From contig NZ_NETK01000001.1 in the NCBI RefSeq assembly GCF_002343915.1, positions 5,842,001 through 5,906,000 on the forward strand: DNA of 64,000 nt, given 5' to 3'. The position numbers and the translations under genes are program-made. This document shows, one piece after another, positions 43,270 through 52,092 of this stretch (positions are counted from its first letter, which is position 1; every line of letters begins with the position of its first letter). The DNA is from Nannocystis exedens. GTDB lineage: Bacteria; Myxococcota_A; Polyangia; Nannocystales; Nannocystaceae. Below the pieces are notes generated by a model. That model searched no databases, was not told where the DNA came from, and saw only the letters and a program-made list of their open reading frames with translations.

Positions 43270-44355
43270 ATGTCCGCCGCGTCCTCGCCGGTCCACGACC
43301 TCGACCCCCTGCGCCGCCGGCTCATCGAGCGCCTGCCGAAGGCCGAATTGCACCTGCACCTGGAGGGCTCGGTCGAGCCGGAGCTGGCGCTCGCGCTCGC
43401 GCGCAAGCACGGCAAGCGCTTGCCCGGCGACGAGGCCGGCGTGGAGGGGCTGCGCCGCAACTACGTGTTCAAGGACTTCGGCGACTTCTTGCGCATGTAC
43501 CTGGCGATCTCGGCCTGCCTCACCGACGAGGACGACTTCGCGGCGATCGTCGTCGACCTCGCGCGCAAGCTCGCGGCCGACAACGTGCGCTACGCCGAGG
43601 TCACGTTCACGCCGATGACGCACGTGAACCGCGGCGTCGCCGGCGACACGCTGCTGGCCGGGCTCGCCGAGGGCCGCGCGCGCGCCCGGGCCGAGCACGG
43701 GGTCGAGCTCGCGTGGGTGTTCGACATCGTCCGCCACCGCTTCGCCGAGGGCGAGCCGACGCTGGCGCTGGCGCTCGAGGGCCGCGAGGTCGGCGTGATC
43801 GGCCTCGGCTTCGCCGGCCCGGAGTCGCCGCAGTGGCCGACCGCGCCGTACGCCCCGCTGTTCGCCAGAGCCCGCGCCGAGGGCCTGCGCTCGCTGCCCC
43901 ACGCCGGCGAGATGGACGGGCCGTCGAGCGTGTGGAGCGCCCTGCGCGAGCTCGGCGCCGAACGGATCGGTCACGGGGTGCAGTGCCTCGCCGACCCGGC
44001 GCTGGTCGAGCACCTGCGCGAGCACCGGGTGCCGCTCGAGGTGTGCCCGACCAGCAACGTGGGGATCGGGCTCTATCCGGCGCTGGCCGGGCACCCGCTG
44101 CCGCAATTGCTGGCCGCCGGTCTGCAAGTCTCGCTCGCCAGCGACGACCCGCCGATGTTCGCCACCTCGCTCGGCGAAGAGTACCGCCGCTGCACCGCCG
44201 CGTTCGGCTGGGACGCGCCGCAGATCGCCGCGCTGGCCCGCAACAGCGTCGAGCACAGCTTCATGCCGGCCGAGGCGAAGGCGCGGCTGCTCGCCGAACA
44301 AGCGGCTGTGCTCGCCGAGCTGCGACCGTTCGCCGGCGCCGGCGAATGTGACTAG
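43270..44355 (+). CDS. add: Adenosine deaminase family enzyme
   Basis: 361 residues. TIM-barrel amidohydrolase with all metal motifs: ELHLHLEGS (His28, His30), HAGE near 218, GHGVQCL and the SDDPPMF loop with the catalytic Asp pair. It hydrolyses adenosine to inosine or a close relative; aminofutalosine and adenine deaminases share the fold and cannot be excluded by sequence alone. There are no other purine or menaquinone genes nearby. It lies 62 bases from the start of the divergent VWA gene. Confidence 0.88.
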   Translation: MSAASSPVHDLDPLRRRLIERLPKAELHLHLEGSVEPELALALARKHGKRLPGDEAGVEGLRRNYVFKDFGDFLRMYLAISACLTDEDDFAAIVVDLARKLAADNVRYAEVTFTPMTHVNRGVAGDTLLAGLAEGRARARAEHGVELAWVFDIVRHRFAEGEPTLALALEGREVGVIGLGFAGPESPQWPTAPYAPLFARARAEGLRSLPHAGEMDGPSSVWSALRELGAERIGHGVQCLADPALVEHLREHRVPLEVCPTSNVGIGLYPALAGHPLPQLLAAGLQVSLASDDPPMFATSLGEEYRRCTAAFGWDAPQIAALARNSVEHSFMPAEAKARLLAEQAAVLAELRPFAGAGECD

Positions 44356-44462
44356 GCGCCGCTGCGCGTTCGCGGCCGTCGGCGGCGCGACCGCCGGGGC
44401 GCTGCATTCGCGTGTCTGTCGCGCGGAACGATGATTCGGTTATCCTCCCGCGCCCGGCAGCG

Positions 44463-45161
44463 ATGCCAGGAGGACGTATCAGCGACGACTCCCATGACCC
44501 CGAGCCCGAGGCGGTGTCGGTCGAGATCCCGCGGATCGAGCGGATCCACGACCTGCTCGCCTCGATCTCCCTCAACGAGTTCGACCCGGCGGCCGACCTC
44601 TTGCCGCTCGCGCACACCGATCGCTTCGGCGCGCTCGAGGAGACGATCAACCTGTTCGCGCTCCAGCTCGACGTCACCGTGCGCGAGCACCGACAGACGA
44701 TCCGCGAGCTCGAGGTGTCGCGGCGCGAGCTCGAGGACAAGCTGACGACGATCGAGGAGCAGCGCGCGGCGATCCGGACGATGTCGACGCCGGTGGTCGA
44801 GCTGTGGGACGACGTGCTGGCGCTGCCGATCGTCGGCGTCGTCGACTCGCGGCGCGCCGACGAGATGATCGCCGACCTGCTCGAGCGGGTCACGCAGGCG
44901 CGGGCCCGCTGCGTCATCATCGACCTCACCGGCGTCGAGCTGGTCGACACCGCGACGGCGGGGCACTTCCTGCGCCTGATCGCCACCACCAAGCTGGTCG
45001 GCACCTTCTGCGTCATCACCGGGCTGAGCCCGCGGATCGCCGGGGCGATGACCGAGCTCGGCGTCGACCTGGGCGGCACGCCGACGCTCGCCACCCTCAA
45101 GGACGGCCTCAAGGCCTGCTTCGCCCACCTCGGCCGCGCCGCGGCTCGGAGGTCGCCGTGA
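44463..45161 (+). CDS. STAS-domain regulator (RsbR-like)
   Basis: 232 residues from the ATG at 44463; a GTG at 44412 would add 17 residues, and an AGGAGG six bases into the chosen frame makes the true start uncertain. The N-terminal part is a coiled coil with a modified RsbR helix (EHRQTIRELEVSRRELEDKL). The C-terminal STAS domain is typical (TMSTPVVELWDDVLALPIVG, CVIIDLTGVELVDTATAGHF), with Thr in the phosphosite region. The next gene overlaps its stop, forming a two-gene signalling unit. Confidence 0.88.
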   Translation: MPGGRISDDSHDPEPEAVSVEIPRIERIHDLLASISLNEFDPAADLLPLAHTDRFGALEETINLFALQLDVTVREHRQTIRELEVSRRELEDKLTTIEEQRAAIRTMSTPVVELWDDVLALPIVGVVDSRRADEMIADLLERVTQARARCVIIDLTGVELVDTATAGHFLRLIATTKLVGTFCVITGLSPRIAGAMTELGVDLGGTPTLATLKDGLKACFAHLGRAAARRSP

Positions 45162-45727
45162 CCCAGTACGTGCCCATGGCCCCGAACATCACGGTGTACG
45201 GGCAGACGACCAGCGTCTTCATCGACGTGCTCAAGCAGTTCTCGGTGCTGCAGAAGGCGATGCTCGACGCCCTCGGCGTCGAGCAGTTCGACCCGCACTC
45301 GTGGTACCCGCAGGAGCTGATCCTGCGCGCCTACCAGAAGGTCGACCTCGTGCTCGGCGGCCGCGGGCTCGAGCGGTTCGGCCGCCAGATCCCGCCGCTG
45401 GTCGCGTTCCCGCCGGGCATCGACGACGCGCACACGGTGCTGTCCATGCTCGACGCGACCTACCACCTCAATCACAGCCGCGACGGCGTCCCCATGCTCG
45501 ACCTCGCGACCGGCGAGATGACCGAGGGCATCGGTCACTACGCCTACGAGCGCGTCGGCGAGCGCGAGGTGCTGATGCGCTGCGACAACCCGTACCCCTG
45601 CCGCTTCGACATGGGGCTCATCGCCGGCTTCGCCGAGCGGTTCGCCGCCGGCGTCGAAATGAGCCACGAGCCCGGCGGGTGCCGGGCCAAGGGCGGCGAG
45701 AAGTGCGTCTACCGGGTCCGCTGGTGA
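45158..45727 (+). CDS. V4R-like sensor domain protein
   Basis: 189 residues from a GTG overlapping the STAS stop, with GGAGG five bases upstream. It starts VPMAPNITVYGQTTSVFIDV and ends with LMRCDNPYPCRFDMGLIAGF, GVEMSHEPGGCRAKGGEKCV and YRVRW, the C....C.....H....C...G...C.f.v pattern of V4R (4-vinyl reductase) ligand/metal-binding domains. The domain may sense a small ligand and act on the STAS partner. The family call is by C-terminal pattern. Confidence 0.65.
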   Translation: MTQYVPMAPNITVYGQTTSVFIDVLKQFSVLQKAMLDALGVEQFDPHSWYPQELILRAYQKVDLVLGGRGLERFGRQIPPLVAFPPGIDDAHTVLSMLDATYHLNHSRDGVPMLDLATGEMTEGIGHYAYERVGEREVLMRCDNPYPCRFDMGLIAGFAERFAAGVEMSHEPGGCRAKGGEKCVYRVRW

Positions 45728-45762
45728 GGTGACGCGGCGGGCGTCCTGCTACAGTGCGGCGA

Positions 45763-48700
45763 ATGCGTCGCCTCGCTCCTCGCTGGTTCGCCCCGCTCCT
45801 CGCCGCCCCGCTGGTGCTCGCCGGCTGCGGGACCGAGAAGTCCGAAAAGACAGGTCCGAACGAGCAGGTCGCCGCGCCGCCCGCGGCTCGCGCCGAGGAC
45901 CCGCCGGAGCCGCTGCCGGCGCTGCGGACCGGCACCCTCGCGCCGGTCGAGCACGCCGAGCTCAAGGGCGCGATCGCGGGCTGGCGGGTCGAGGGCGAGG
46001 TCGAGTACGTCGAGGTCAAGCTGCCGATCGTCGGCGACGACCTCTCGCTCGACTGGGACCGCCTGCACGTCGAGCTCGACGGCGCCGGCCCGGGTCACGT
46101 CGCCGTGCTGGCCAACGGGACCGGAGCCAGCGAGGCGCAGGTGCTGGTCCGGCGGCCGAAGTCGGCCGCCGCGCCGGAGACCCTGCGCGGGGCGCTGTTC
46201 GCTCGCCGGTGGCAGGACGGGCGCAACGAGTGGGTCCGGGTGCCGTTCGCCGGCGCGGGCGGGGCCAAGCCGGCCGACGACGCCACCCTGCAGGCCCGCT
46301 GGGCCGACGCGCTCGCGCGCGTGCTCGGCGACACGTGGACCGAGCCGCACCCGTGGAAGCAGTTCGCGGCCGGCCGCCTCGCGATCTGGCTCAAGAAGCA
46401 GCCGGGCGCCAAGGCGATCGCCGGCTCCGACCTGCTGCGCGACCGGCCGGCGCGGACCGACCTGTCGCAGCTGATGGACACCACCACCGGGGTGATGTCG
46501 ATGCAGGAGGCGCTGCAGCACGACCGCGGGCTGCGCCTGTCCCGAGAGACGGGTCCGCGCACGGTCGCGCTGGCCGACCTCAAGCCGCCGCCGCTGGCGG
46601 CCCACCCGTTCGCGGCGATGCAGGCGTCGCTGCCGAACCCGAACGGCGGCGCGGCCGAGCCGCTGGCCGCGGCGACGCCGGCGGAGTTCTGGTACGCCCG
46701 CGTCGACGACGTGCGCCTGCTCCTGCGCCTGCTCGACGAGGCGGACACGTGGATCACGCCGGTCGTGCAGATCTTGCAACAAAACCCGGAGGACCGCAGC
46801 CTGACGGCGCGCTACCAGCGGCAGCTCGGGCTGCGCCGCAGCGACCTCGCCAAGTTGTTCGGCCACACGGTGGTCGGCGAGGTGGCGATCGTCGGCAGCG
46901 ACCCGTACCTGCGCGAGGGCTCCGACGTGACCCTGATCTTCGCGCTCAAGCAGCCGGAGGTGTTCGACGCCGAGCTCGCCCGCCAGCTCGACAGCTACCG
47001 CGGTGAAATCACCGGGCTCGAGGCTTCCACGGTCAAGCTGGCCGGGGTCGACGTCCAGCGCGCCGCCGACCCGGCCGGACAGGTCCGCCAGCACCGCGCC
47101 CGCGTCGGCGACCTCGCGTTCGTGTCGAACAGCCCCGGCGCGCTCGCCCGCGTGCTCGCGGCCGCCCAGGGCCAGGCGCCCCGGCTCGCCGACGAACCTG
47201 ATCTGAAGTACATGCTGGCCCGCGACCCCGGCACCCACCAGGCGCTGGCGTTCCTCAGCGACAAGTTCATCGCCGCGGTCGTCGCCCCGCAGCAGAAGAT
47301 CCAGGCCGCCCGCCGCCAGGAGGCGCTCGCCGAGCTGCTGGTGCCCGGCTACGCGGCGCTGCTCCACGGCTGGCTGTTCGGACATGCCCCGAAGGACACG
47401 CAGGAGATGATCGCGGCCGGGCTGCTGGCGGCCGACGAGCTCAAGCACGCGGGCGGCGAGGCGATCGCGTTCGCGCCGGGCCAGGCCGCGCGGTCGAGCT
47501 GGGGCTCGCCCGAGGCGCTCACGCCGCTGGTCGACCTGCCGGCGGTCGAGAAGGTCAGCGAGGTCGAGCGCGTCGCCTACGACAACTTCGCGCTCGGCTA
47601 CCAGAACTACTGGCGGCAGTTCATCGACCCCGTGGCGATCCGCCTCGACGTGCGCGACGACGCCGCGGGCGCGGTCGCGGACGTCGACGTGCGCGTGCTG
47701 CCGCTGATCTCCGCGACCAACTACAGCGAGATCGAGGGCGTGGTCGGCAAGTCGCGGGTGACGGTGACGGCGACCGAGCGCGGGCTGCAGGCGGTGTGGG
47801 CCGTCGGCCAGGACAGCGCGCTGCGCCGCGACATGGACCAGCTGATGCGCACACTGACCGGCAAGGGCGACGTCGGCCTCGGCTGGCTCGGCGACTGGGT
47901 GATGCTCGGCCTCGACGACCGCGCCGGGGTGGTCGGGCTGCTGTCGCAGTGGGACGACGCGGCCCAGCTGCCGCCGAAGCGCGAGCGCAACCAGCTCGAG
48001 GACCTCGAGCTGTGGGAGCAGGTCGGCAAGTTCCCCGGCTACGCGATCGCCGAGGTCAAGAACCCGACGACGCTGGTGGCGACGCTGGCGGCGATCAAGA
48101 CGACGGTCGAGTCGGTGGCCCCGGGGATGGTGGCGTGGGGCGAGGTGGCCCGCCACCGCGACCTGCCGATCGTGCGCGTCGGCGTCAACCCGGGCGCGCC
48201 GCTCCTGCCCGACAAGGCGATCGCAGAGGCGTTCGGGATCCACTACGTGCAGACCGGCGCGGCGATCGTGGTCGGCCTCGACCGCCCGACGGTCACCCGC
48301 GTGATCGACGACCTGCTCGACGGCCGCCTGCCGAAGGCCGGGACCGCGACCGACCCGCAATTCGTGGTGCAGACCCGCTCGGCCGTCGGCGCGCCGCTGT
48401 GGACGGCGCTGCTGTGGATGCTGCAGGGCCAGGCCAACACGGCCGGCAAGTCGGCGCTGCGCTCGGCGGAGATCTTGCTCCGCGGCGACCCGGCGGCGAC
48501 CCAGTCCGCGGAGGGGCTGGCGCGGCTCGGGCTGCAGTACTTCGGCTTCGCGCCGCTCAACGCCCACGGCACGCCGGAGTTCACGCTCCGCCCCGAAGGC
48601 GCGGCCGACCCGCTGCAAGGCTCGGCGATCGCCCCGACGTTCCCGCCGCTGCCGATCGCCGGCTCGCCGATCGAAAGGCTGATGCAGCGCCTCACGGCGG

Positions 48701-48804
48701 TCCGCGGCGAGGTGGCGTTCGACAAGGAGCCCGAGGCGGCCGGCGCCGACGCCCGCTCGCTGCACACCAAGTTCTCGATCCACCTCGGCCCGGCGCCGAA
48801 CTGA
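45763..48804 (+). CDS. Very large lipoprotein of unknown function
   Basis: 1013 residues from the ATG at 45763. Lipobox LVLAGC (Cys22), a Lys/Glu-rich short linker, then a long soluble body with no recognised family. It has several segments of a repeated hydrophobic-charged pattern (LAHPFAAMQASLPNPNGG, EFWYARVDDVRLLLRLLDEAD, GLGWLGDWVMLGLDDRAGVV) and few cysteines. It resembles large myxobacterial lipoproteins annotated only as hypothetical. Palindromic elements at 45841, 46536 and 47380 are read through in frame. Three more hairpins follow the stop codon. Confidence 0.75.
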   Translation: MRRLAPRWFAPLLAAPLVLAGCGTEKSEKTGPNEQVAAPPAARAEDPPEPLPALRTGTLAPVEHAELKGAIAGWRVEGEVEYVEVKLPIVGDDLSLDWDRLHVELDGAGPGHVAVLANGTGASEAQVLVRRPKSAAAPETLRGALFARRWQDGRNEWVRVPFAGAGGAKPADDATLQARWADALARVLGDTWTEPHPWKQFAAGRLAIWLKKQPGAKAIAGSDLLRDRPARTDLSQLMDTTTGVMSMQEALQHDRGLRLSRETGPRTVALADLKPPPLAAHPFAAMQASLPNPNGGAAEPLAAATPAEFWYARVDDVRLLLRLLDEADTWITPVVQILQQNPEDRSLTARYQRQLGLRRSDLAKLFGHTVVGEVAIVGSDPYLREGSDVTLIFALKQPEVFDAELARQLDSYRGEITGLEASTVKLAGVDVQRAADPAGQVRQHRARVGDLAFVSNSPGALARVLAAAQGQAPRLADEPDLKYMLARDPGTHQALAFLSDKFIAAVVAPQQKIQAARRQEALAELLVPGYAALLHGWLFGHAPKDTQEMIAAGLLAADELKHAGGEAIAFAPGQAARSSWGSPEALTPLVDLPAVEKVSEVERVAYDNFALGYQNYWRQFIDPVAIRLDVRDDAAGAVADVDVRVLPLISATNYSEIEGVVGKSRVTVTATERGLQAVWAVGQDSALRRDMDQLMRTLTGKGDVGLGWLGDWVMLGLDDRAGVVGLLSQWDDAAQLPPKRERNQLEDLELWEQVGKFPGYAIAEVKNPTTLVATLAAIKTTVESVAPGMVAWGEVARHRDLPIVRVGVNPGAPLLPDKAIAEAFGIHYVQTGAAIVVGLDRPTVTRVIDDLLDGRLPKAGTATDPQFVVQTRSAVGAPLWTALLWMLQGQANTAGKSALRSAEILLRGDPAATQSAEGLARLGLQYFGFAPLNAHGTPEFTLRPEGAADPLQGSAIAPTFPPLPIAGSPIERLMQRLTAVRGEVAFDKEPEAAGADARSLHTKFSIHLGPAPN
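46536..46556. repeat. In-frame palindromic element in the large lipoprotein gene
   Basis: CCTGTCC-cgag-AGACGGGTCC, read as LSRETGP. Relatives in the same gene are TCC-gaaa-AGACAGGTCC at 45841-45858 and GGACATGCCC-gaag-GACAC at 47380-47400. Confidence 0.55.
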
Positions 48805-48805
48805 T

Positions 48806-48926
48806 CTGTCCGAAGGGGCAGGTCGTGACGGAGCCGGGGCTGTCCATTCGGACAGTGCCCGCCCGGCCGGACGCGCGGACCTCGATCGGCAGCGGCGGTT
48901 CCCACCCTGGCTGTCCGTTCGGACAG
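48806..48926. repeat. Three stem-loops right after the large lipoprotein stop
   Basis: CTGTCC-gaag-GGGCAGG at 48806-48822, then perfect CTGTCC-attc-GGACAG at 48840-48855 and CTGTCC-gttc-GGACAG at 48911-48926. The first starts two bases after the stop codon. Confidence 0.7.
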
Positions 48927-48993
48927 TGGGCGAATCCGCGCGACCTCACTTTGGGGCTCGCGCGCCGGGGCGGGCTCGGCGATCCTCGGGCTC

Positions 48994-49635
48994 GTGTCTC
49001 GCCGGTCGACCCAGTTGTTGCGCACCGGGCTCGTCGCCGCGGTGCTGTTCTTCGTCGCGCTGATCGCCGAGTGGAAGCTCGCCGGCCTGTTGCTCAAGCC
49101 GATCCCGGTGCTGTGCGTGCTCGCCTGGTTGTGGCCGGTGCGCGGCGCCGATGCTCGCCGGATCCGCCTCGGCCTCGTGCTCTCGGTGCTCGGCGACGTG
49201 CTGTTGGCCGACGCGCTCGACCTGTTCATCGCCGGTTTGGCCGCGTTCCTGCTGGCGCACGTGGCCTACGTGGCCGGCTTCGTCGGCCGCACGCGCGCGC
49301 TGCACCTGCTGCGGCTGCTGCCGATCGCCGCGTTCGGTTACTTCGTGTACGGCTGGCTGGCGCCCCACCTCGGCGAGCTGCGCGGGCCGGTGCTGGCCTA
49401 CGTGATCGTCATCTGCGCGATGATGTGGCGGGCCGCGGCCCAGGTCGGCGAACGGCCGGGCCAGGAGGGCCACGCGTGGGCCGGGCTGGCCGGAGCGATC
49501 GCGTTCGCGCTCAGCGACACGCTGATCGCCGTCAACCGCTTCATCGCCTGGTCGCTCGGCGTCGAGCTGCTGCTGATGGTGCTCTACTGGGTTGCGCAGG
49601 TGCTGATCGCGTCGTCGGTGGCGCGCGAGGAGTGA
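48994..49635 (+). CDS. YhhN/TMEM86-family membrane protein (lysoplasmalogenase-like)
   Basis: 213 residues from a GTG at 48994, with about eight membrane helices. The motif RIRLGLVLSVLGDVLL matches the conserved GL..S..GDvlL of the YhhN family, and AFALSDTLIAVNRF matches its second conserved S-D-..-a..rF segment. Eukaryotic homologues hydrolyse vinyl-ether lysoplasmalogens; bacterial substrates are less clear, but myxobacteria make ether lipids. It stands alone. Confidence 0.8.
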   Translation: MSRRSTQLLRTGLVAAVLFFVALIAEWKLAGLLLKPIPVLCVLAWLWPVRGADARRIRLGLVLSVLGDVLLADALDLFIAGLAAFLLAHVAYVAGFVGRTRALHLLRLLPIAAFGYFVYGWLAPHLGELRGPVLAYVIVICAMMWRAAAQVGERPGQEGHAWAGLAGAIAFALSDTLIAVNRFIAWSLGVELLLMVLYWVAQVLIASSVAREE

Positions 49636-49699
49636 GGCCTCATGGAGCCCCGGGCCGCGGGCTCGACTGCGGCGCTGGTTGTGCCATCCTGGGGCTCGT

Positions 49700-50676
49700 A
49701 TGAGGCCGGCGCGCTGGTGGGGACGGGCCGCGTTCGGAGCGTCGCTGGCGGCGCTCGAGTTCGGCTGTGAGGGCGAGTGCTCGCCCGACAACGAGGTCGC
49801 GCTCTCGTTCGAAGCCAGCCCGGTCGAGGTGACCTTGCGGGGGATCGCGGCGGGCGAGGGCGAGGGCGCGGTCGCGGTCGGGGACGGCGGAACGATCGTC
49901 CGCCGGACCGCCGAGGACGCCTGGAGCGTGCAGGCGAGCGGAGTCAAGGCCGATCTGTTCGCGGTCGCGTCTCGCCCGCAGGACTCCCTGGTGGTGGCGG
50001 TCGGCGCCGCGGGCACGATCGTGCGCAGCGCGGACGCCGGGTCGACGTGGCGGCCGATCGCCTCGGGGACGATCGCCGGGCGTACGCGGTCGCGCTGGCC
50101 GAAGAGGATGCGCTGGCGGTCGCGGTCGGCGACGGGGTGGGGCTGCGCAGCGACGATGCCGGGATCACATGGTCGATGGGACAGGTCCCGGAAGACACCA
50201 CGGTCCTGCGCGGCGTCGCCGGGCGAGACGGGGAGTGGTTGGCGGTCGGTGAGGACAGCCAGACGCTCGGCAGCGTCGACGGCGGGCGGACGTGGCAGCG
50301 AATCGAGAGCAAGTGGTCGCCCCGCGATCTGCTGTCGGTGGCGGTCGACCGGTACAACTTCGCCCACGCGCCGGAAGCGGAGCCGTTCCTCGTGAGCGAC
50401 GGCGGGGTCTTCGTGGTGTCGGGGATGCGCTGGGAGGGCCGGGTCGCGATTACGTCGGAGGAGATCCTCGGCATGCCGCGCGACGGGGCCTGGTGGGTCG
50501 GCGACCGGGGCATGGTGCTGTACCGGCCGTCCACGACCTTCGGCAGCTTCACTCCCCTGTCCGCCGACCCGGAGATCGCGCTGCACGCGGTCGACGGCAC
50601 GCGCACACGGGTGCTCGCCGTGGGCGCGGAAGGCCTCATCGTGCGCGCGGAGCTGCACGAGCTCGGGTGCTCCTGA
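49700..50676 (+). pseudogene. BNR/Ycf48-like beta-propeller lipoprotein with a frameshift
   Basis: The first frame (49700 on) has a signal peptide with a Cys (LEFGCEGECS) and BNR-type repeats: GDGGTIVRRTAEDAWSVQAS, GAAGTIVRSADAGSTWRPIA. After about 50075 that frame becomes nonsense, while the next frame continues the same pattern (YAVALAEEDALAVAVGDGVG, SDDAGITW, SVDGGRTWQRIES) to the stop at 50676. A single-base loss between about 50065 and 50090 explains it. Repeats of this kind build sialidase-like or Ycf48 beta propellers. It could be a true pseudogene or a sequencing error. Its last codons lie in a tandem repeat. Confidence 0.75.
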
Positions 50677-50945
50677 ACGCGAGGTGCTTCCTTCGCCCGC
50701 GCGGCGGATCCCTCGGGGATTCGCGGGCCCGCCGCGCGAATGCCGGGCTCGGGAGTTGCTGAGCGCGAGGTGCCTCGGCGTGTCGCCTCGCGGCGGCGGA
50801 TTCGCGGATTTTGCGGGCCCGCCCGGCCGAGCTCGGGAGCTGCTGAGCGCGAGGTGCCTCGGGGTGTCGCCCCTCGCTACAGGTGGTTCGAGGATTCGGG
50901 GTCCGCGCCGAGCTCGGGAGCTGGGGAGCGCGAGCCTCCGTATCG
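50655..50945. repeat. Tandem repeat array, unit about 84 bases
   Basis: Four copies: the core GAGCTCGGGAGCTGCTGAGC (or close) recurs at about 50660, 50746, 50830 and 50911, each followed by GCGAGGTGCCTCGG. The first copy contains the stop codon of the BNR gene (ELGCS, stop), so the gene reads directly into the array. It is unrelated in sequence to the other arrays here. Confidence 0.75.
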
Positions 50946-51004
50946 CCCGGCGCGGTCTCGAGGGTATCGGGCCCGCCGCGCGTGTGTACCCGGCGGGCCA
51001 TTTT

Positions 51005-51041
51005 CAGGACATGTTATTCAGAGCATGTCCTTGAGATCATG
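51005..51041. repeat. Palindromic element supplying the MerR stop codon
   Basis: CAGGACATG-ttattca-GAGCATGTCC-ttga-GATCATG. On the minus strand the last arm (CATGATC) supplies the TGA stop of the MerR gene. Confidence 0.65.
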
Positions 51042-51966
51042 CCGGCGCGAGGTGGTGCGCGACGGCGGCGTTGAGCCAGTGCCACTCCTCGTTGGCGCCG
51101 CTCTGGGGCGGCTGGCCCTTGAGGATGGCGACGAGCTCCCAGTAGCGGCTGGCGCGCGGGTCGTGGCCCCGGCTCTTCTCGTGCAGCGTGGCGCGCCAGG
51201 CGGGGGTGTCGGGCTTGCCCATGGCGGCGGCGAGGCCGGCGGCCATGCGCTCGACGACGGGGCGGGCGGCCGCGTCGGTCGGCGGGACGCCGCGGTCGAT
51301 GAGCTCGCGGGCGGCGGCGTTGGCCTCCTGGCTGACGCGCTGGTGGGCGGCGAGGTCGAAGCCGGAGTCCCAGGTCTCGGCCGCGGCAGCGCGCATCTTC
51401 TGGATGAAGTCCTCGTCCTGGACGATCTCCGCCAGCTCGATCCACGCGTCGAGCTGCTCCGGCGTCGGCACCTCCGGCAGCGTCGGCGTGCTCGCCTGCA
51501 TCATCTGGCGCTTCCAGGTGTCGTCGATCGGCACGCCCTCGGACACGCGCTCGTAGAAGCGCTCGATGACGGCCTTGCGTTCTTCGGTGGTAAGTCGGGT
51601 CACGGTACACAACCTCCTGATGTCGGCTTGGTCGGGCTCGGAGCGAAGCGTGGCGCGCAGGGCCGCGGCGATGTGCTGCAGCGAGGCGATGTGGGTCTCG
51701 ATGGCGCGCAGCCGCAGGCGCAGGGCCTCGGCCAGCGTCATGTCGCGGGCGAAGATCGCCTTGATCGCGGCGAGCCCCAGCCCGGCCTCGCGCAGGGTGC
51801 GGATCAGATCGAGCCGCACGACTGCGTCCTCGGCGTAGACGCGGTAGCCGCTGCGGGTCCGCCCGACGGGCGGCAAGAGCCCCTCGTCGGAGTAGAAGCG
51901 CAGCGTCTTGACCGGCACGCCCGACCGACGCGCGAGCGCGCCGATCGTGATTCGCTCGTTCACCAT
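51037..51966 (-). CDS. MerR-family transcriptional regulator
   Basis: 309 residues. The N-terminal MerR helix-turn-helix and wing are clear: TIGALARRSGVPVKTLRFYS, then DEGLLPPVGRTRSGYRVYAE. A dimerisation coiled coil follows (AIKAIFARDMTLAEALRLRL). The long C-terminal domain, with TPTLPEVPTPEQLDAWIELA, is not a metal-binding tail; it suits an organic ligand, perhaps TipAS-like. A MerR-type operator lies directly upstream and suggests autoregulation and a leaderless message. Confidence 0.88.
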   Translation of the reverse strand: MVNERITIGALARRSGVPVKTLRFYSDEGLLPPVGRTRSGYRVYAEDAVVRLDLIRTLREAGLGLAAIKAIFARDMTLAEALRLRLRAIETHIASLQHIAAALRATLRSEPDQADIRRLCTVTRLTTEERKAVIERFYERVSEGVPIDDTWKRQMMQASTPTLPEVPTPEQLDAWIELAEIVQDEDFIQKMRAAAAETWDSGFDLAAHQRVSQEANAAARELIDRGVPPTDAAARPVVERMAAGLAAAMGKPDTPAWRATLHEKSRGHDPRASRYWELVAILKGQPPQSGANEEWHWLNAAVAHHLAPA

Positions 51967-51972
51967 GCCGAC

Positions 51973-52003
51973 ACCGTGGAGCCTCCCGTAACTGGAGAGT
52001 CAA
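51973..52003 (-). promoter_or_regulatory. MerR-type promoter/operator of the MerR gene
   Basis: On the minus strand: TTGACT (-35, 52003-51998), then the dyad CTCCAGTTACGGGAG (51997-51983) centred in a 19-base spacer, then CACGGT as a poor -10 (51978-51973). This is the arrangement of MerR-family promoters, where a long spacer is untwisted by the activator. A start site about seven bases on would coincide with the ATG at 51966, and no ribosome site is visible, so the message may be leaderless. Confidence 0.75.
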
Positions 52004-52092
52004 GCACGGATCGCCGCGAGAGATGAAGATGGGAGCGGACGCCGGGTCGGCGGCTTTCGCCGGACCCGCGGAGGTCGTATCGTCGCCGGGAC

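Noticed and set aside
40078..44301. Very long minus-strand open frame across the VWA and deaminase genes
   Set aside because: It crosses several recognised genes on both strands and has no domain; GC-driven antisense frame.
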